Shown: positions 46,325-55,474, counted from the stretch's first letter. The stretch: 64,000 nucleotides of DNA from Rhizobium sp. BK650 (GCF_014195325.1 NZ_JACIBK010000005.1:186001-250000), one strand, 5' to 3'. The notes: a model not told the origin generated them from the sequence alone. Program-made: numbers and translations.

Positions 46325-47255
46325 GACGCATGAAGATCCTTTTGTAACCGAAGGCGAGCGTAACGCAGATGATAAAGAGCACCACGCCGACGGCGCTGCC
46401 CAAGCCCACCTGCATGCGCATGACGCCGTAGGTGTAGAGGAAGGTGACCATCGTCTGCGTGGAGTTTGACGGCCCGCCGCCCGTCAGCGGCATGATCATG
46501 TCGAAGAGCTGTAGCGAGCCAACGACGGCGAAGAAAATCGAAAGACGCAAGGTTGAGCCGAGCAGCGGCAGCGTGACGTAACGAAACTTCTGCCAGCCGG
46601 TGGCACCATCGATTTCGGCCGCCTCCAGCACGTTCTTGTCGACGGACTGCAGGCCGGCGATGAACAGCATCATGTGAAAACCGAAATATTTCCAGACGAT
46701 GACCCCGAGTATCGCATAGATTGCGATGTCCTTGTCGGCGAGCACATAAGGATTAGCGAAACCGAAGAAATTTGAAACGGCAGCAAACAGGCCGTAATCG
46801 CCGTCATAGACGAAGCGCCAGATGAGGCCCGCTGCAACATCGGCCAGCACATAGGGCAGGAAGAAGATCAGACGGAAAGCGACGACGCCTGGAATGCGAT
46901 GGGCAAGCATCGTCGCCAGCCAGATGGCGAGCGGCACCTGGATGCAGATCGAGATGACGATGATCAGGCCGTTATTGATCAGCGCCTGAGTGAAAGCCGC
47001 ATTGCGGAACAGGACTTGGAAATTGCGGAGCGCGATGAATTCGGTCGGCGTTCCGTAGCCGTTCCACTTGTAGAGGCTGTACCAGGCCGCCTCGCCCATA
47101 GGCATGATGACGAACAGCGTGAAGAGGAGCAGCGCCGGTGGCAGGAAAAGCAACAGCACCGTCAGCCGGTCGTGGGCGACCGAACTCTTCTTATTTGCCA
47201 TTCGTCCTGCGAGCCTTGCGGGCCTCGGTGTTGATAGCACTGATACATTGGCCAT
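46317..47255 (-). CDS. Carbohydrate ABC transporter permease, MalF type
   Basis: Inner-membrane permease of 312 aa. It opens with a short basic cytoplasmic tail, then LTVLLLFLPPALLLFTLFVIMP; the EAA loop is LEAAEIDGATGWQKFRYVTLP and the segment MPLTGGGPSNSTQTMV is typical of MalF-like subunits. An internal ATG at 47201 (ANKKSSVAHD) is a possible shorter start. A strong hairpin lies between it and the binding-protein gene upstream. Confidence 0.93.
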   Translation of the reverse strand: MANVSVLSTPRPARLAGRMANKKSSVAHDRLTVLLLFLPPALLLFTLFVIMPMGEAAWYSLYKWNGYGTPTEFIALRNFQVLFRNAAFTQALINNGLIIVISICIQVPLAIWLATMLAHRIPGVVAFRLIFFLPYVLADVAAGLIWRFVYDGDYGLFAAVSNFFGFANPYVLADKDIAIYAILGVIVWKYFGFHMMLFIAGLQSVDKNVLEAAEIDGATGWQKFRYVTLPLLGSTLRLSIFFAVVGSLQLFDMIMPLTGGGPSNSTQTMVTFLYTYGVMRMQVGLGSAVGVVLFIICVTLAFGYKRIFMRHD

Positions 47256-47285
47256 GGTTTCTGCTTTCGCATCTGAGCTGCGATG

Positions 47286-47314
47286 CCGGCGCTCCGCCTT
47301 GGCAGGAGCGCCGG
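47286..47314. other. Perfect 10-bp hairpin after the sugar-binding protein gene
   Basis: Arms CCGGCGCTCC (47286-47295) and GGAGCGCCGG (47305-47314) with a nine-base loop, between the binding-protein stop and the permease start on the minus strand. No T-run; likely balances binding-protein versus permease expression. Confidence 0.65.
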
Positions 47315-47333
47315 AAGGTTCTGCGGGCGCTGA

Positions 47334-48638
47334 CTATTGCTCCAGTTCGAAAGCGTCCTGGATCATTTGGGCGCCGTCCTTGGAATTCATCTGTCCGGAT
47401 ACGATTTCCACCGACACGTCGTTGACGACACGGCCGACGGCTGCACCGAGATCCTGGTCGAAGAAATTCTGATGCCAGGTCGAACCCGCAAGCTGTTTTG
47501 CCGATTCGGCAAGCAGTGGATTGACGACGCCATCATCGGCACCGACCGCAACAGGCAGCAGCATACCGGCCTTTGCCATCGTGCGCTCGTTATCCGCATT
47601 CGTCAGGAAAGCAAGGAAATCGATCGCTTCCTTGGAGGCCTTCTTGGTGAGCGCCCAGCCGTTCAGGCCGCCGAGCGTATCCGTCGCCTTGCCGGCGCCA
47701 CCTTCGACCGTCGGAAAAACGAAACGGCCGATATTGTCGGGTGCCAGACCCTTGCCGTCGCCGGCATTCTTGCGCTGGTTGGCCTCAGTCGCTTCGAAGC
47801 CGAGGATCATCGCCGCCTTGCCGTCACCGAAGACGCCGAGCGTCTGCGGCCAGGTCGCGCCAAGATAACCGGGCTGGAAAGGTTCAAGCTTGCCGAGTTC
47901 GGCGAGATCGTCGCCGGCCTTAATGATCGCGGGATCGAGGAAACCTTCGCCCTCGCCGTTCTTGGCGGCTTCGAAGACCTTCTGGCCGCCTTCGCGCATG
48001 ACGAGATAGCTCCAGTAGAAGTGGATAGGCCATTTCTCGCCGCCACCGCCTGCAATCGGCACGATGCCGGCCGCCTTGATCTTCTTCACCGCTTCGAGAA
48101 AATCGGTCCAGGTCTTGATGTCGTCAGCTTTGACGCCGGCCTTGGCAAACAGCGCCTTGTTATAGAAGAAGCTGACCAAGCCTACCTTGTATGGGATCGC
48201 CCAAGTCTTGCCGTCAAAGGTCAGGCCATCGACCGAGGCGGGGGTATAGGCCTTACGCAGCTTACCGCCGTCGGCGTCGAGAGCTGGCGTCACATCCTGC
48301 AGCGCCCCCGTCTCCGACTGCTGCTTCAAAACACCGCCGCCCCAGCTGAAAAAGAAATCCGGAACGTCGTCGGACTGCAGCAATGTCGGAAGCTTGGCTT
48401 TGAACGCCTCGTTTTCGAGGAACTGCATCTGGATGTCGACGTCGGGATGCTGGGCCTCGTATTTCTTGACGATATCTTCCCAGGCCGCGACGTTTTTCGG
48501 ATCTGTTTCGAGATGCAGCCACTTGACCACCGTCGCCGCGGAGGCAGCCCCGGTTCCGGCCAGTAACATACCGGCCGCCGCGGCCATGGACACGATGCGC
48601 CTGCCGCCAAAAGCGGCGCTCTTGGACATAAAACTCAT
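47334..48638 (-). CDS. Extracellular sugar-binding protein, SBP family 1
   Basis: Periplasmic receptor of 434 aa for the CUT1 transporter. The signal peptide (GGRRIVSMAAAAGMLLAGT, cleaved after ASA) is followed by VVKWLHLETDPKNVAAWEDI and YEAQHPDVDIQMQFLENEAF, the usual SBP_bac_1 opening. GGGAGGAAAATC precedes the ATG at 48638. It is the promoter-proximal gene of the transporter operon and divergent from the ROK regulator. Substrate is inferred from the ThuA and dehydrogenase neighbours to be a disaccharide or related sugar. Confidence 0.92.
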   Translation of the reverse strand: MSFMSKSAAFGGRRIVSMAAAAGMLLAGTGAASAATVVKWLHLETDPKNVAAWEDIVKKYEAQHPDVDIQMQFLENEAFKAKLPTLLQSDDVPDFFFSWGGGVLKQQSETGALQDVTPALDADGGKLRKAYTPASVDGLTFDGKTWAIPYKVGLVSFFYNKALFAKAGVKADDIKTWTDFLEAVKKIKAAGIVPIAGGGGEKWPIHFYWSYLVMREGGQKVFEAAKNGEGEGFLDPAIIKAGDDLAELGKLEPFQPGYLGATWPQTLGVFGDGKAAMILGFEATEANQRKNAGDGKGLAPDNIGRFVFPTVEGGAGKATDTLGGLNGWALTKKASKEAIDFLAFLTNADNERTMAKAGMLLPVAVGADDGVVNPLLAESAKQLAGSTWHQNFFDQDLGAAVGRVVNDVSVEIVSGQMNSKDGAQMIQDAFELEQ

Positions 48639-48841
48639 GATTTTCCTCCCAGGGGACCTATCCTCACAATTTTTCCCCTATGCGGATTAATTCAACGGAG
48701 CTTTTGCTCAATGTCAAGCCAATCGCTCTATTTTTCCGCCAAATGCGCTTGACAGAGCTCCGGATTTGCCTGCTATTTATTTCGTAACCCGTTAAAAATA
48801 TTAGACGGATCGCACAACGGACGATTGCCTGGCTGATTTTC
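48639..48841. promoter_or_regulatory. Divergent promoter region between sugar ABC operon and ROK regulator
   Basis: On the plus strand TTGACA (48749-48754) is followed by CTATTT/TATTTAT around 48773-48780, giving a promoter for the ROK gene. On the minus strand TTGACA (complement of 48712-48717) is followed by an ATTAAT-type element around 48687-48694 for the binding-protein operon. The AT-rich TTAAAAATATTAG after 48790 could be the ROK operator. Confidence 0.5.
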
Positions 48842-50041
48842 ATGAAGACTGCGGATCCCGAATTAATGCGTGCGATCAACCGCTTGAACGTGCTCGACAC
48901 GATCAGGCGTCATGGTCCGATCTCGCGTATCCAAATCAGCGAGCGGACGGAACTGTCGACTACCACGGTTTCCGCTATCACCGCTTCGCTGCTCGACGAT
49001 GGGCTGATCCTGCCGCGCCATGAGGGCGATATCCGCAATGAGGCCGTGCGCGGAAGACCCCGCGTCATGCTGGAGCTCAATCCTGATGCCGCCCGTGTGG
49101 TCGGCGCCAAGATTGCCGCCAGTCGCATGGTCTTCGTCGTCACCAATTTCTGCGGGGACGTGCTCTCAAGGCTGACGCTGCCGATCCGCATCGATCGCCA
49201 GCCGATCGCCGTCATTGCCGATCTTGTCGAAGATGGCGTTCGACGTTGTGTTGTCGATATTGGCCTGTCGCTCGACGATATAGACAGCATCTGCCTGGCG
49301 CTTCCAGGGGTCATCGAGCATCGCACGGGCTATATCCGCTCGAGCCCGATATTCCGCGAAGCCAACGTTGATTTTGCCAAGGAAATGTCTGCCCGCCTAT
49401 CGACGCCCACGATCATTGAAAGCGATGCACATGCCATCACACTTGGCCACCACTGGTTTGGCAAGGCTCGCGATCTGGAAGACATGGTGCTGATCTCGCT
49501 GGAACAGACGCTTGGTCTCGGCGTGCTGCATGACAACCAGCTTTTCCGCGGTGCCGGCGGCCTCAGCCACAATCTCGGCGATCTCGTCCTCGGCATGGGC
49601 CAACAGGGCGTGGTTCGCCTTTCCAGTCGGGCTGGGGAAAGCGCTATTCTCGGCGAGCGGCAGGCCGACGGGCGATTTGCCGAAGCGGTGCGCCTTGGCC
49701 GCGGCATGACGCATGTCCAGGCAATGATTAAGGCCGATGATGACCAACTGATCGGTGCAGCAGCCCGGGCCGGTGAGGCTGTGGGGCTGACAATCGCCAA
49801 TATCGTCACGCTGTTTGCGCCGCCACGCGTCATTCTCGTCGGCTCGTCGCTGGCACTGGGCGAGCCGTTCCTCAACAGCCTGCGGGATGCCTATGCGCTG
49901 GCCGTTCCGCCATCCCTGCAAGGTGTCAGCGAGCTCGTCTTCGACGATTCCAGCGATGATTTTTGGGCACAGGGTGCTGCTGCCGTTGCGCTCTACGAAC
50001 TCTATGAATCGCCGTGGAGCACCACGGGGCCGGCGCTCTGA
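48842..50041 (+). CDS. ROK family transcriptional regulator
   Basis: Regulator of 399 aa with an N-terminal winged helix (INRLNVLDTIRRHGPISRIQ, ERTELSTTTVSAITASLLDD) and a C-terminal ROK sugar-binding domain. The zinc site usual in ROK proteins (a CxCGxxGC cluster after the GH dipeptide) is not present: the corresponding stretch reads SHNLGDLVLGMGQQGVVRLS without cysteines. That fits a sugar-sensing repressor with no kinase activity. It stands between two gene sets transcribed away from the same region and most likely controls both. No clear ribosome site precedes the ATG. Confidence 0.9.
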   Translation: MKTADPELMRAINRLNVLDTIRRHGPISRIQISERTELSTTTVSAITASLLDDGLILPRHEGDIRNEAVRGRPRVMLELNPDAARVVGAKIAASRMVFVVTNFCGDVLSRLTLPIRIDRQPIAVIADLVEDGVRRCVVDIGLSLDDIDSICLALPGVIEHRTGYIRSSPIFREANVDFAKEMSARLSTPTIIESDAHAITLGHHWFGKARDLEDMVLISLEQTLGLGVLHDNQLFRGAGGLSHNLGDLVLGMGQQGVVRLSSRAGESAILGERQADGRFAEAVRLGRGMTHVQAMIKADDDQLIGAAARAGEAVGLTIANIVTLFAPPRVILVGSSLALGEPFLNSLRDAYALAVPPSLQGVSELVFDDSSDDFWAQGAAAVALYELYESPWSTTGPAL

Positions 50042-50071
50042 GGCGAAAGACCATTATTATTGGAGGACATG

Positions 50072-51175
50072 ATGGAAAGAGTCGGTATCGGCATCATTGG
50101 ATGCGGCAATATTTCGGGCGCCTATCTGAAGGCGATGACATCGGCATTTCCGATCCTCGACATCCGCGGACTGGCCGACCTCAATCGCGAGCTTGCAGAG
50201 GCAAAAGCCAAGGAATTCAATCTTCAGGCCAGGTCGGTCGAAGAGCTCCTTGCCGATCCGAGGGTCGAGATCATCGTCAACCTGACCATCCCGAAGGCCC
50301 ATGTCGCCGTCGGCCTGCAAGCTCTCGAAGCCGGTAAGCACACCTATTCGGAAAAGCCGCTCGGGATTAATTTCGCAGAAGGGAAAAAATTGGCGGATAC
50401 CGCTAAAGCAAGGGGTCTGCGCATTGGTGCGGCTCCTGACACGTTCCTCGGCGGCGGCCATCAGACGGCCCGCACCCTGATCGACGACGGCGTCATCGGC
50501 ATTCCGGTCGGCGGCACCGCGACCTTCATGTGCCCCGGCCATGAGCGCTGGCACCCCAATCCGGCCTTCTACTACGAAGTCGGCGGCGGCCCGATGCTCG
50601 ACATGGGTCCCTACTATATTACCGATCTCGTCAACCTGCTCGGACCGGTCGCCAAGGTCGCCGGTTTTGCGATCACCCCGCGCAATGAACGTATCATCAC
50701 CAGCGAACCGCGCAACGGCGAGCGTATTCCGGTTCATATCCCGACCCATGTTGCCGGTGTCATGGCTTTCGCCAATGGCGCCGTCGTCCAGATCGGCATG
50801 AGCTTCGATGTCGCCGGCCATAAGCATGTGCCGCTCGAGGTCTATGGTACCGAAGGCACGCTGATCGTGCCCGACCCGAACCATTTCGGCGGGGCGGTCG
50901 AATATCTGAAGAAGGGCGGTCAGTTCGAGGACCAGCCCGTGACCCTGCCCTATGCCGACGGCAACTATCGTTCACTCGGCGTCGCCGATCTCGCCCACGC
51001 CGTCCGGTCGAACCGGCCGCACCGCGCAAGTGGCGATCTGGCGCTGCACGTGCTCGAAGTGATGGAAGCCTTCCAGAAGGCGTCCGACACGGGCAGTACT
51101 GTGACACTCACCACGACAACGGAGCGCCCTGCTCCGCTTTCTCAATCCCTCGTCGACGGCATGCTCGGCAAGTAA
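50072..51175 (+). CDS. Gfo/Idh/MocA family oxidoreductase (ThuB-like role)
   Basis: NAD(P)-dependent dehydrogenase of about 367 aa. The N-terminal Rossmann motif is VGIGIIGCGNISGAYL and the family signature EKPLGI lies near residue 97. The substrate-side lysine and histidine region is in HPNPAFYYEVGGGPMLDMGPYY. GGAGG lies five bases before ATG 50072; ATG 50069 and TTG 50060 are in frame but badly spaced. It is followed by a ThuA-like gene, the same pairing as rhizobial thuAB, whose products oxidise trehalose-type disaccharides to 3-keto sugars. Substrate here is inferred. Confidence 0.9.
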   Translation: MERVGIGIIGCGNISGAYLKAMTSAFPILDIRGLADLNRELAEAKAKEFNLQARSVEELLADPRVEIIVNLTIPKAHVAVGLQALEAGKHTYSEKPLGINFAEGKKLADTAKARGLRIGAAPDTFLGGGHQTARTLIDDGVIGIPVGGTATFMCPGHERWHPNPAFYYEVGGGPMLDMGPYYITDLVNLLGPVAKVAGFAITPRNERIITSEPRNGERIPVHIPTHVAGVMAFANGAVVQIGMSFDVAGHKHVPLEVYGTEGTLIVPDPNHFGGAVEYLKKGGQFEDQPVTLPYADGNYRSLGVADLAHAVRSNRPHRASGDLALHVLEVMEAFQKASDTGSTVTLTTTTERPAPLSQSLVDGMLGK

Positions 51176-51194
51176 CATTCAGGAGGAATACGCT

Positions 51195-51836
51195 ATGCGT
51201 GAAGCACTGATCGTCTGGGGTGGCTGGGCAGGCCACGAACCGGAACAATGCGCCGCGATCATCAAGGACATGCTCGAAGAAGACGACTTCAAAGTCTATG
51301 TAGAGCACAGCACGGAGGCCTTCGCCGATCCGTCGATCCATGATTTGAGCCTCATCGTTCCCGTGGTCACCATGTCGAAGATAGAAAAGGAAGAGGTGAA
51401 GAACCTTGCCGCTGCGATCGAAAGCGGCGTCGGCATTGCCGGTTATCACGGCGGCGCCGGCGACAGCTTTCGCGAATCGACGGAATATCAGTTCATCATC
51501 GGCGGCCAGTGGGTTGCTCATCCCGGCAACATCATCGACTATACCGTCAACATTACCCGGCCGGATGACCCGCTTATGGAGGGGATCACCGACTTCCCCT
51601 ATCATTCCGAGCAGTATTACATGCACGTCGACCCGTCGAACGAGGTGCTGGCGACGACGACCTTTACCGGCGAACATGCCTACTGGATCGACGGCGTGAC
51701 CATGCCGGTCGTCTGGAAGCGCAAATACGGCAAGGGTCGCGTCTTCTATTCATCCCTCGGCCATGTCGCCAAGGAATTCGACGTGCCGCAGATGAAGACG
51801 ATCTTCCGCCGCGGCGCCAACTGGGCTGCCCGCTAA
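51195..51836 (+). CDS. ThuA-like sugar utilisation protein
   Basis: Protein of 213 aa with the class I glutamine-amidotransferase-like fold of ThuA. The core motif AGYHGGAGDSFRESTEYQFI and the downstream HPGNIIDYTVNI and VFYSSLGHVAKEFDVP are typical. AGGAGGA precedes the ATG. ThuA works with the dehydrogenase ThuB in trehalose, maltitol and related disaccharide breakdown in Sinorhizobium. It lies 19 bases after the dehydrogenase gene and is presumably induced by the same sugar. Confidence 0.9.
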   Translation: MREALIVWGGWAGHEPEQCAAIIKDMLEEDDFKVYVEHSTEAFADPSIHDLSLIVPVVTMSKIEKEEVKNLAAAIESGVGIAGYHGGAGDSFRESTEYQFIIGGQWVAHPGNIIDYTVNITRPDDPLMEGITDFPYHSEQYYMHVDPSNEVLATTTFTGEHAYWIDGVTMPVVWKRKYGKGRVFYSSLGHVAKEFDVPQMKTIFRRGANWAAR

Positions 51837-51965
51837 TCGCGGTTGGAGCTGCCGGTCTCCGCCGACAGCTCTCCCATAAAAGCGCATTTTTCAAACGGAA
51901 TACGGGTGCCAAAGCCCGCCGATATGCGTTACTGCTGTGGGAAGAACGAACCGAGCAGCAAGACG

Positions 51966-52118
51966 ATGAGCGACAACGTTATCAAGTTTCGCAAGCCGAA
52001 GCCCCCGCGCAAAGCACCCAATCCCATACTTCGCAAGCTGATGATTATCGCAGTCGTGATCATCGTCTTTGCCGCAGCCTGGGCCTATTTCCAGGTCACG
52101 GGCGCGCCGGCGCCGTGA
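51966..52118 (+). CDS. Small single-pass membrane protein (50 aa)
   Basis: Short protein with a basic, proline-rich N-terminus (DNVIKFRKPKPPRKAP) and one membrane helix (LMIIAVVIIVFAAAWAYF). The frame is open further upstream, but the ATG at 51966 gives the natural positive-inside topology. Similar tiny proteins are common in rhizobial genomes; no function is known. Its stop overlaps the frame of the next gene. Confidence 0.65.
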   Translation: MSDNVIKFRKPKPPRKAPNPILRKLMIIAVVIIVFAAAWAYFQVTGAPAP

Positions 52119-52135
52119 CCAGCAGGGACAGTCCG

Positions 52136-52465
52136 ATGAGCCTTCGCCCACCGCAATCCTTCAGGCAGTCTTTTTCGACCGAAGGCGGGGTGAATGTGCT
52201 CGAGTACGAGATGATGTCGGAGCGCGCGAGCTCGCTTGGACGCAACGGGTTGAAAGTTGAATCGGCGCTCGCTGCATTGAAGGCGTGGAATCCTGATCGC
52301 CAGAGCGTTGCGCAGCGGGAAACGCTCATCAACGAAGCATCCGACGCCGTCTGGGGACTGTTTGTGCAGCGTGAGATCTGCGGCCTGCGCAACAATAAGG
52401 ATATTATCCAGCGCTACGGCATCCCTGGCGAGGTGCTGGCGCGGGTCGGCATTATCAGAAAGTAG
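52136..52465 (+). CDS. Conserved-looking small protein, probably DUF6665 family
   Basis: Soluble protein of about 109 aa. The segments SFSTEGGVNVLEYEMMSERASSLGR, here split at the EYE motif, and AVWGLFVQREICGLRNNKDI with a C-terminal YGIPGEVLARVG look like a rhizobial domain-of-unknown-function family (DUF6665 by recollection, not by search). The ATG at 52136 follows AGGGACA; an upstream GTG at 52115 overlaps the previous stop. Converges with the monooxygenase gene 73 bases downstream. Confidence 0.65.
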   Translation: MSLRPPQSFRQSFSTEGGVNVLEYEMMSERASSLGRNGLKVESALAALKAWNPDRQSVAQRETLINEASDAVWGLFVQREICGLRNNKDIIQRYGIPGEVLARVGIIRK

Positions 52466-52538
52466 CAGCACACAGCCGGTCTGTGCGGCCCAATGGTGCC
52501 GGTCGGCAGATGGCCGGCTTGCATTCGCAGAAGAGGTC

Positions 52539-53870
52539 TTAACCGGAGAAGAAGCGGTTTTTCGGTCGCGGCAGACCGAGATGTTCGCGCAACGTCGTGC
52601 CGTCGTATTCCCTTCGAAACAGGCCACGGCGCTGCAACTCGGGCACGAGGCGTGTCGTGACGTCGTCGAGCCCCTGCGGCAGGTAGGGAAAGACGACGTT
52701 GAAACCGTCGGATCCTTCCTCGTCCAGCCAACGCTCCATCTCGTCGGCGATGCTCTTGGGCGTACCGACGAATGCGAGGCCCGAATAGCCACCATAACGC
52801 TGGGCAAGCTGGCGGACGGTCAGGTTCTCCTCCTGCGCCAGCTTGATGACCTGTGCGCGGCCTGTCTTGCTGGCATTGGTCTCAGGAATATCCTTGGGCA
52901 GCGGCGCATCGGGATCGAAGCGGGAGGCATCGTGGCCGAGCGCGATCGACAGCGACGCGATGGCGCTGTCGTAGTGGACGAAGCTGTCGAGGGCGAGACG
53001 TTTGGCGCGCGCCTCTTCGATACTGTCGCCGATGACGACAAAAGCGGCGGGCAGCATCTTCAGGTGATCGCGGCTGCGACCCATAGCCTGCATCCGCCCC
53101 TTGATATCAGCATAGAGCGCCTTGCCACCGTCGAGATCGCGCGGCGAACAGAAGACCACTTCAGCGGTTTCGGCCGCCAGCTGCCGCCCGGGATCCGACT
53201 GGCCTGCCTGCACGATGACCGGCCAGCCCTGAACCGGGCGCGCGATATTCAACGGACCGCGCACACTCAGTTCCTCGCCCCTGTGGTTGAGCACATGCAT
53301 TTTTTCGGGATCGAAATAAATCCCGCTCTCGCGATCACGGATGAAGGCATCGTCGGCAAAGCTGTCCCAGAGACCGGTGACGACATCGTAGAATTCGCGC
53401 GCCCTTTTATAGCGCTCGCCGTGTTCCACATGCTCGTCGAGGCCGAAATTCAAGGCCGCATCGGGGTTGGATGTGGTGACGATATTCCAGGCGGCGCGGC
53501 CGTTGCTGATGTGATCGAGGGAAGCGAAGCGGCGAGCAACGTGGTAAGGTTCGTCGAAAGTGGTCGACGCCGTCGCGGCCAGGCCAATCCGCTCCGTGAC
53601 CGCAGCCAGTGCCGACAGCAGGGTGAAGGGCTCGAAGGACGTGACGGTGTGGCTGCGCTTTAGCGCCTCGACCGGCATGTTGAGCACTGCCAGGTGATCC
53701 GCCATGAAGAAGGCGTCGAACTTCGCGGCCTCGAGTTTTTGCGCGAAGGATTTGAGATGAGCGAAGTTGAAATTCGCATCCGGATAGGAGCCGGGATACC
53801 GCCACGCGCCGGTATGCAGGCTGACCGGACGCATGAAGGCGCCGAGGCGCAACTGCCGTGAACGGGTCAT
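52539..53870 (-). CDS. NtaA/SnaA/DszA-family flavin-dependent monooxygenase
   Basis: FMNH2-dependent monooxygenase of 443 aa. It begins RLGAFMRPVSLHTGAWRYPG, and has HTVTSFEPFTLLSALAAVTE, TTFDEPYHVARRFASLDHIS and GRAAWNIVTTSNPDAALNFG, all typical of the NtaA/SnaA/DszA branch. Enzymes of this branch open C-N or C-S bonds. It is divergent from an SfnB-like gene, suggesting shared induction under sulfur limitation. It is clearly distinct from the NtaA-type gene at 15324. Flavin reductase partner not seen. Confidence 0.9.
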   Translation of the reverse strand: MTRSRQLRLGAFMRPVSLHTGAWRYPGSYPDANFNFAHLKSFAQKLEAAKFDAFFMADHLAVLNMPVEALKRSHTVTSFEPFTLLSALAAVTERIGLAATASTTFDEPYHVARRFASLDHISNGRAAWNIVTTSNPDAALNFGLDEHVEHGERYKRAREFYDVVTGLWDSFADDAFIRDRESGIYFDPEKMHVLNHRGEELSVRGPLNIARPVQGWPVIVQAGQSDPGRQLAAETAEVVFCSPRDLDGGKALYADIKGRMQAMGRSRDHLKMLPAAFVVIGDSIEEARAKRLALDSFVHYDSAIASLSIALGHDASRFDPDAPLPKDIPETNASKTGRAQVIKLAQEENLTVRQLAQRYGGYSGLAFVGTPKSIADEMERWLDEEGSDGFNVVFPYLPQGLDDVTTRLVPELQRRGLFRREYDGTTLREHLGLPRPKNRFFSG

Positions 53871-54182
53871 GTTTTCCTCATGGATCGGGCGAAGCGGTCC
53901 CCTGCCCTTTGCTGGATGCTGATACCGGAATGACGTATCCGTCTGCGATTACGTAGGGGCTGACGAGCGGCAATTCGAGATGGACCACAGCAATTTCCAG
54001 CGACAATTCCACCACTGAACGGGTTACATCAAGGTGGGCTCAATGGAGCATGACGTTAGCGGCTAGGCTGGGTTCCAGATAAGCAAGCACTTTTCATTTT
54101 CCATCGCATCTATAGAATTTATGATCTTACCTCTCGCCTCGATTTCTTTCACCCATAACCTCGTCAGAATTTGGAGAAATTG
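53871..54182. promoter_or_regulatory. Divergent control region of two flavoenzyme genes
   Basis: About 310 bases. ATCTATAGAATTTATG at 54108-54123 resembles boxes upstream of other genes in this part of the window (60655-60670) and could be a -10 region or an operator. No gene is visible. GGAG at 54173 is the ribosome site of the downstream plus-strand gene. Confidence 0.45.
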
Positions 54183-55400
54183 ATGACGACCATGCTCAGG
54201 CAGCAAGATCAGATCCGGCCCGCGGCCGCCCGTATTGCAAGCGACGAGGAAGCACTTGAGACGGCCCGCAGGCTTGCTACTCAGTTTGCCGCCACGGCCG
54301 CTGCACGAGACGCGGAACGCCGATTGCCTTTCGCCGAAATGGACGCTGTGGCGCAATCCGGCCTGCTGGCAATTGCCGTTCCTGCCCAATATGGCGGGCT
54401 TGATGTCTCGAACGCGATATTGGCTGAAGTGACCGCCATCCTGGCCGAGGCAGATGGCTCGATCGGGCAGATCCCGCAGAACCATTTCTACATTCTGGAA
54501 GCTTTGCGGGTGGATGGAGGCGAAGAGCAAAAGCGGTTTTTCTTTGGCCGGGCTCTTGCTGGCGATCGTTTCGGCAATGCGCTTTCGGAGCGCGGTACGA
54601 AAACGGTCGGCCATTATAACACTCGCATCGTCAGGGACGGTCCTGGCTATCGTATCAACGGCCAGAAATATTACTCGACCGGCGTGCTGTTTGCCGACTG
54701 GGTCACGGTCTTCGCGCTCGATGAGGAGGACCGGCTTGTCATGGCCTTCGTGCCAAGGGGAACCGAGGGTATCGAGATTATCGACGACTGGGATGGCTTC
54801 GGCCAGCGCACCACCGGAAGCGGCACGACAATTCTCAACAATGTCTATGTTCATGCCGATTCTGTCGTTCTACACCACAAAGGCTTCGAGCGCCCGACCA
54901 CGATCGGCTCGGTGGGTCAGATCATCCATGCCGGGATTGATCTCGGTATCGCGCGTGCCGCTTTTGCGGACGCGATCGAATTCGTACGTACCAGGTCGCG
55001 GCCCTGGATGGATAGCGGCGTCGAACGCGCCGCCGAGGATCCGCTGACGATCTCGAAGGTCGGCCAGATCGCCATCCGGCTCGAAGCGGCGGCAGCACTC
55101 GTCGAACGTGCCGGGCGCAAGGTCGATGCGGCGCAGATCGAGACGACGGAAAAGACCGTCGTCGAAGCTACGCTTGCGGTGGCCGCTGCCAAGGTGCTCA
55201 CGACCGAGATCGCCATCGAGGCGACCAACACGCTCTTCGAGCTTGCGGGAACTTCTGCGGTCAAGAGCGAGCTCAATCTTGACCGGCATTGGCGCAATGC
55301 ACGCACCCACACGCTGCACGATCCCGTGCGCTGGAAGTACCATGTCGTCGGCAATTATCACCTGAACGGCGTGATCCCGCCGAAGAACGGCGCACTCTGA
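54183..55400 (+). CDS. SfnB/DszC-like acyl-CoA-dehydrogenase-fold oxidoreductase (1)
   Basis: Flavoprotein of about 405 aa with the acyl-CoA dehydrogenase fold, of the SfnB sulfur-acquisition type. Family features are LAIAVPAQYGGLDVSNAILA, IPQNHFYILEAL, GYRINGQKYYSTGVLFADWV and the C-terminal DRHWRNARTHTLHDPVRWKY, where DszC-like enzymes share RNARTHTLHDP. It starts at ATG 54183 with GGAG six bases upstream; TTG 54171 is less likely. Its relatives act as flavin-dependent monooxygenases on sulfones or sulfur heterocycles rather than on CoA esters. It faces a second copy at 55475-56683 with a shared terminator. Confidence 0.88.
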   Translation: MTTMLRQQDQIRPAAARIASDEEALETARRLATQFAATAAARDAERRLPFAEMDAVAQSGLLAIAVPAQYGGLDVSNAILAEVTAILAEADGSIGQIPQNHFYILEALRVDGGEEQKRFFFGRALAGDRFGNALSERGTKTVGHYNTRIVRDGPGYRINGQKYYSTGVLFADWVTVFALDEEDRLVMAFVPRGTEGIEIIDDWDGFGQRTTGSGTTILNNVYVHADSVVLHHKGFERPTTIGSVGQIIHAGIDLGIARAAFADAIEFVRTRSRPWMDSGVERAAEDPLTISKVGQIAIRLEAAAALVERAGRKVDAAQIETTEKTVVEATLAVAAAKVLTTEIAIEATNTLFELAGTSAVKSELNLDRHWRNARTHTLHDPVRWKYHVVGNYHLNGVIPPKNGAL

Positions 55401-55424
55401 ACCCACCCTCTCCTCACCTAGAAA

Positions 55425-55457
55425 CCCCATTTCCGACACCGGAAATGGGGATCTTTT
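55425..55457. terminator. Bidirectional intrinsic terminator between converging flavoenzyme genes
   Basis: Perfect ten-base arms CCCCATTTCC (55425-55434) and GGAAATGGGG (55441-55450), loop GACACC, then AT-CTTTTT. On the other strand the stem is followed by TTTC. It separates the two SfnB/DszC-like genes. Confidence 0.85.
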
Positions 55458-55474
55458 TGCCTATGTTCCCGCGC

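Noticed and set aside
47337..48566. Plus-strand open frame of 409 codons opposite the sugar-binding protein gene
   Set aside because: Antisense shadow of the SBP gene; arginine- and aspartate-rich low-quality translation with no motifs.
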